A stretch of 64,000 bases of DNA, taken from assembly GCF_029714285.1 (NCBI RefSeq), contig NZ_CP121662.1, positions 1,612,001 to 1,676,000 of the forward strand. Direction: 5' to 3'. Origin of the DNA: Rhizobium sp. CB3090. GTDB lineage: Bacteria; Pseudomonadota; Alphaproteobacteria; Rhizobiales; Rhizobiaceae. The notes under the pieces are model-generated. The model searched no databases, was not told where the DNA came from, and was given only the letters and a program-made list of their open reading frames with translations. This document shows positions 63,973-64,000 of this stretch, in pieces. A program made the position numbers and the translations under genes. Each line of letters begins with the position of its first letter. Positions within the stretch are counted from its first letter, which is position 1.

Positions 63973-64000
63973 ATGGCAAAGAAAAAAATCGACGAAGACG
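63973..64000 (+). CDS. Start of an unidentified gene (cut by the window end)
   Basis: ATG followed by nine readable codons, encoding M-A-K-K-K-I-D-E-D. GAAGGA lies about 10 bp upstream. Too short to identify. Confidence 0.4.

Overview
The window reads as a chromosomal segment of an alphaproteobacterium of the Rhizobiaceae (Rhizobium/Agrobacterium type). The evidence is GC-rich coding sequence with strong codon bias, rhizobial gene families (a growth-pole-ring-like coiled-coil protein, Usg, a class II DAHP synthase, a malic enzyme fused to a phosphotransacetylase-like domain, a permease with a fused STAS domain) and two intergenic palindromes that resemble repeats common in rhizobial genomes. 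I see no rRNA, tRNA, insertion sequence, prophage or CRISPR array. Most of the window is housekeeping and accessory metabolism, with about 53 genes, two of them cut by the window edges.

Layout. 1-2.7 kb: the 3' end of a giant coiled-coil protein and an RcnB-like secreted protein. 2.9-16.1 kb: a carbohydrate locus on the minus strand, in transcription order: solute-binding protein, two permeases, ATPase, GH2 beta-mannosidase-like enzyme, TIM-barrel isomerase/epimerase, Gfo/Idh/MocA oxidoreductase, YghZ-type aldo/keto reductase and GH43 glycosidase. A divergent LacI-family regulator (plus strand) and two candidate LacI-type operators lie at its head. 16.2-18.3 kb: gnd and an SRPBCC protein. 18.3-22.4 kb: an Mla-type lipid transport operon (STAS-MlaE fusion, MlaF, MlaD, auxiliary lipoprotein). 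22.5-31 kb: an MFS transporter, an LpxH-like metallophosphoesterase, a malic enzyme, a secreted DUF2865-like protein, a TolB-like propeller protein and nadE. 31-34.5 kb: an LTA-synthase-like membrane sulfatase-fold enzyme, a DUF1003 protein and a CopG/ParE-type toxin-antitoxin pair whose toxin has no ordinary start codon. 34.5-40.4 kb: a GFA protein, class II DAHP synthase, glutathione reductase, a DUF2059 protein, rpiA and gph. 40.4-47.2 kb: an L,D-transpeptidase, then class II and class I fumarases side by side, then a diguanylate cyclase. 47.2-52.2 kb: a flavoprotein, an alpha/beta hydrolase divergent from a MarR regulator around a perfect palindrome, LtrA, a DUF971 protein and moaA. 52.2-59.7 kb: a chemoreceptor, an EamA transporter-mobA-mobB operon and an OmpA-domain protein with a very long Pro/Gln/Ala-rich region. 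59.8-64 kb: a polar amino acid ABC importer (binding protein and two permeases, no ATPase in view), usg, a DUF2270 protein and the first codons of another gene.

The most interesting unit is the LacI-controlled glycoside locus. It combines uptake, exo-hydrolysis of beta-mannosides (GH2) and possibly beta-xylosides or arabinosides (GH43), and a set of oxidoreductase and isomerase genes that could act on the released sugar or on an oxidised (3-keto) glycoside. Several hairpins inside it suggest graded expression. Other points worth a look are the start-less ParE-like toxin with its palindromic operator, the intrinsic terminator between the amino-acid binding protein and its permeases, and the repeated, extended region of the OmpA-domain protein.
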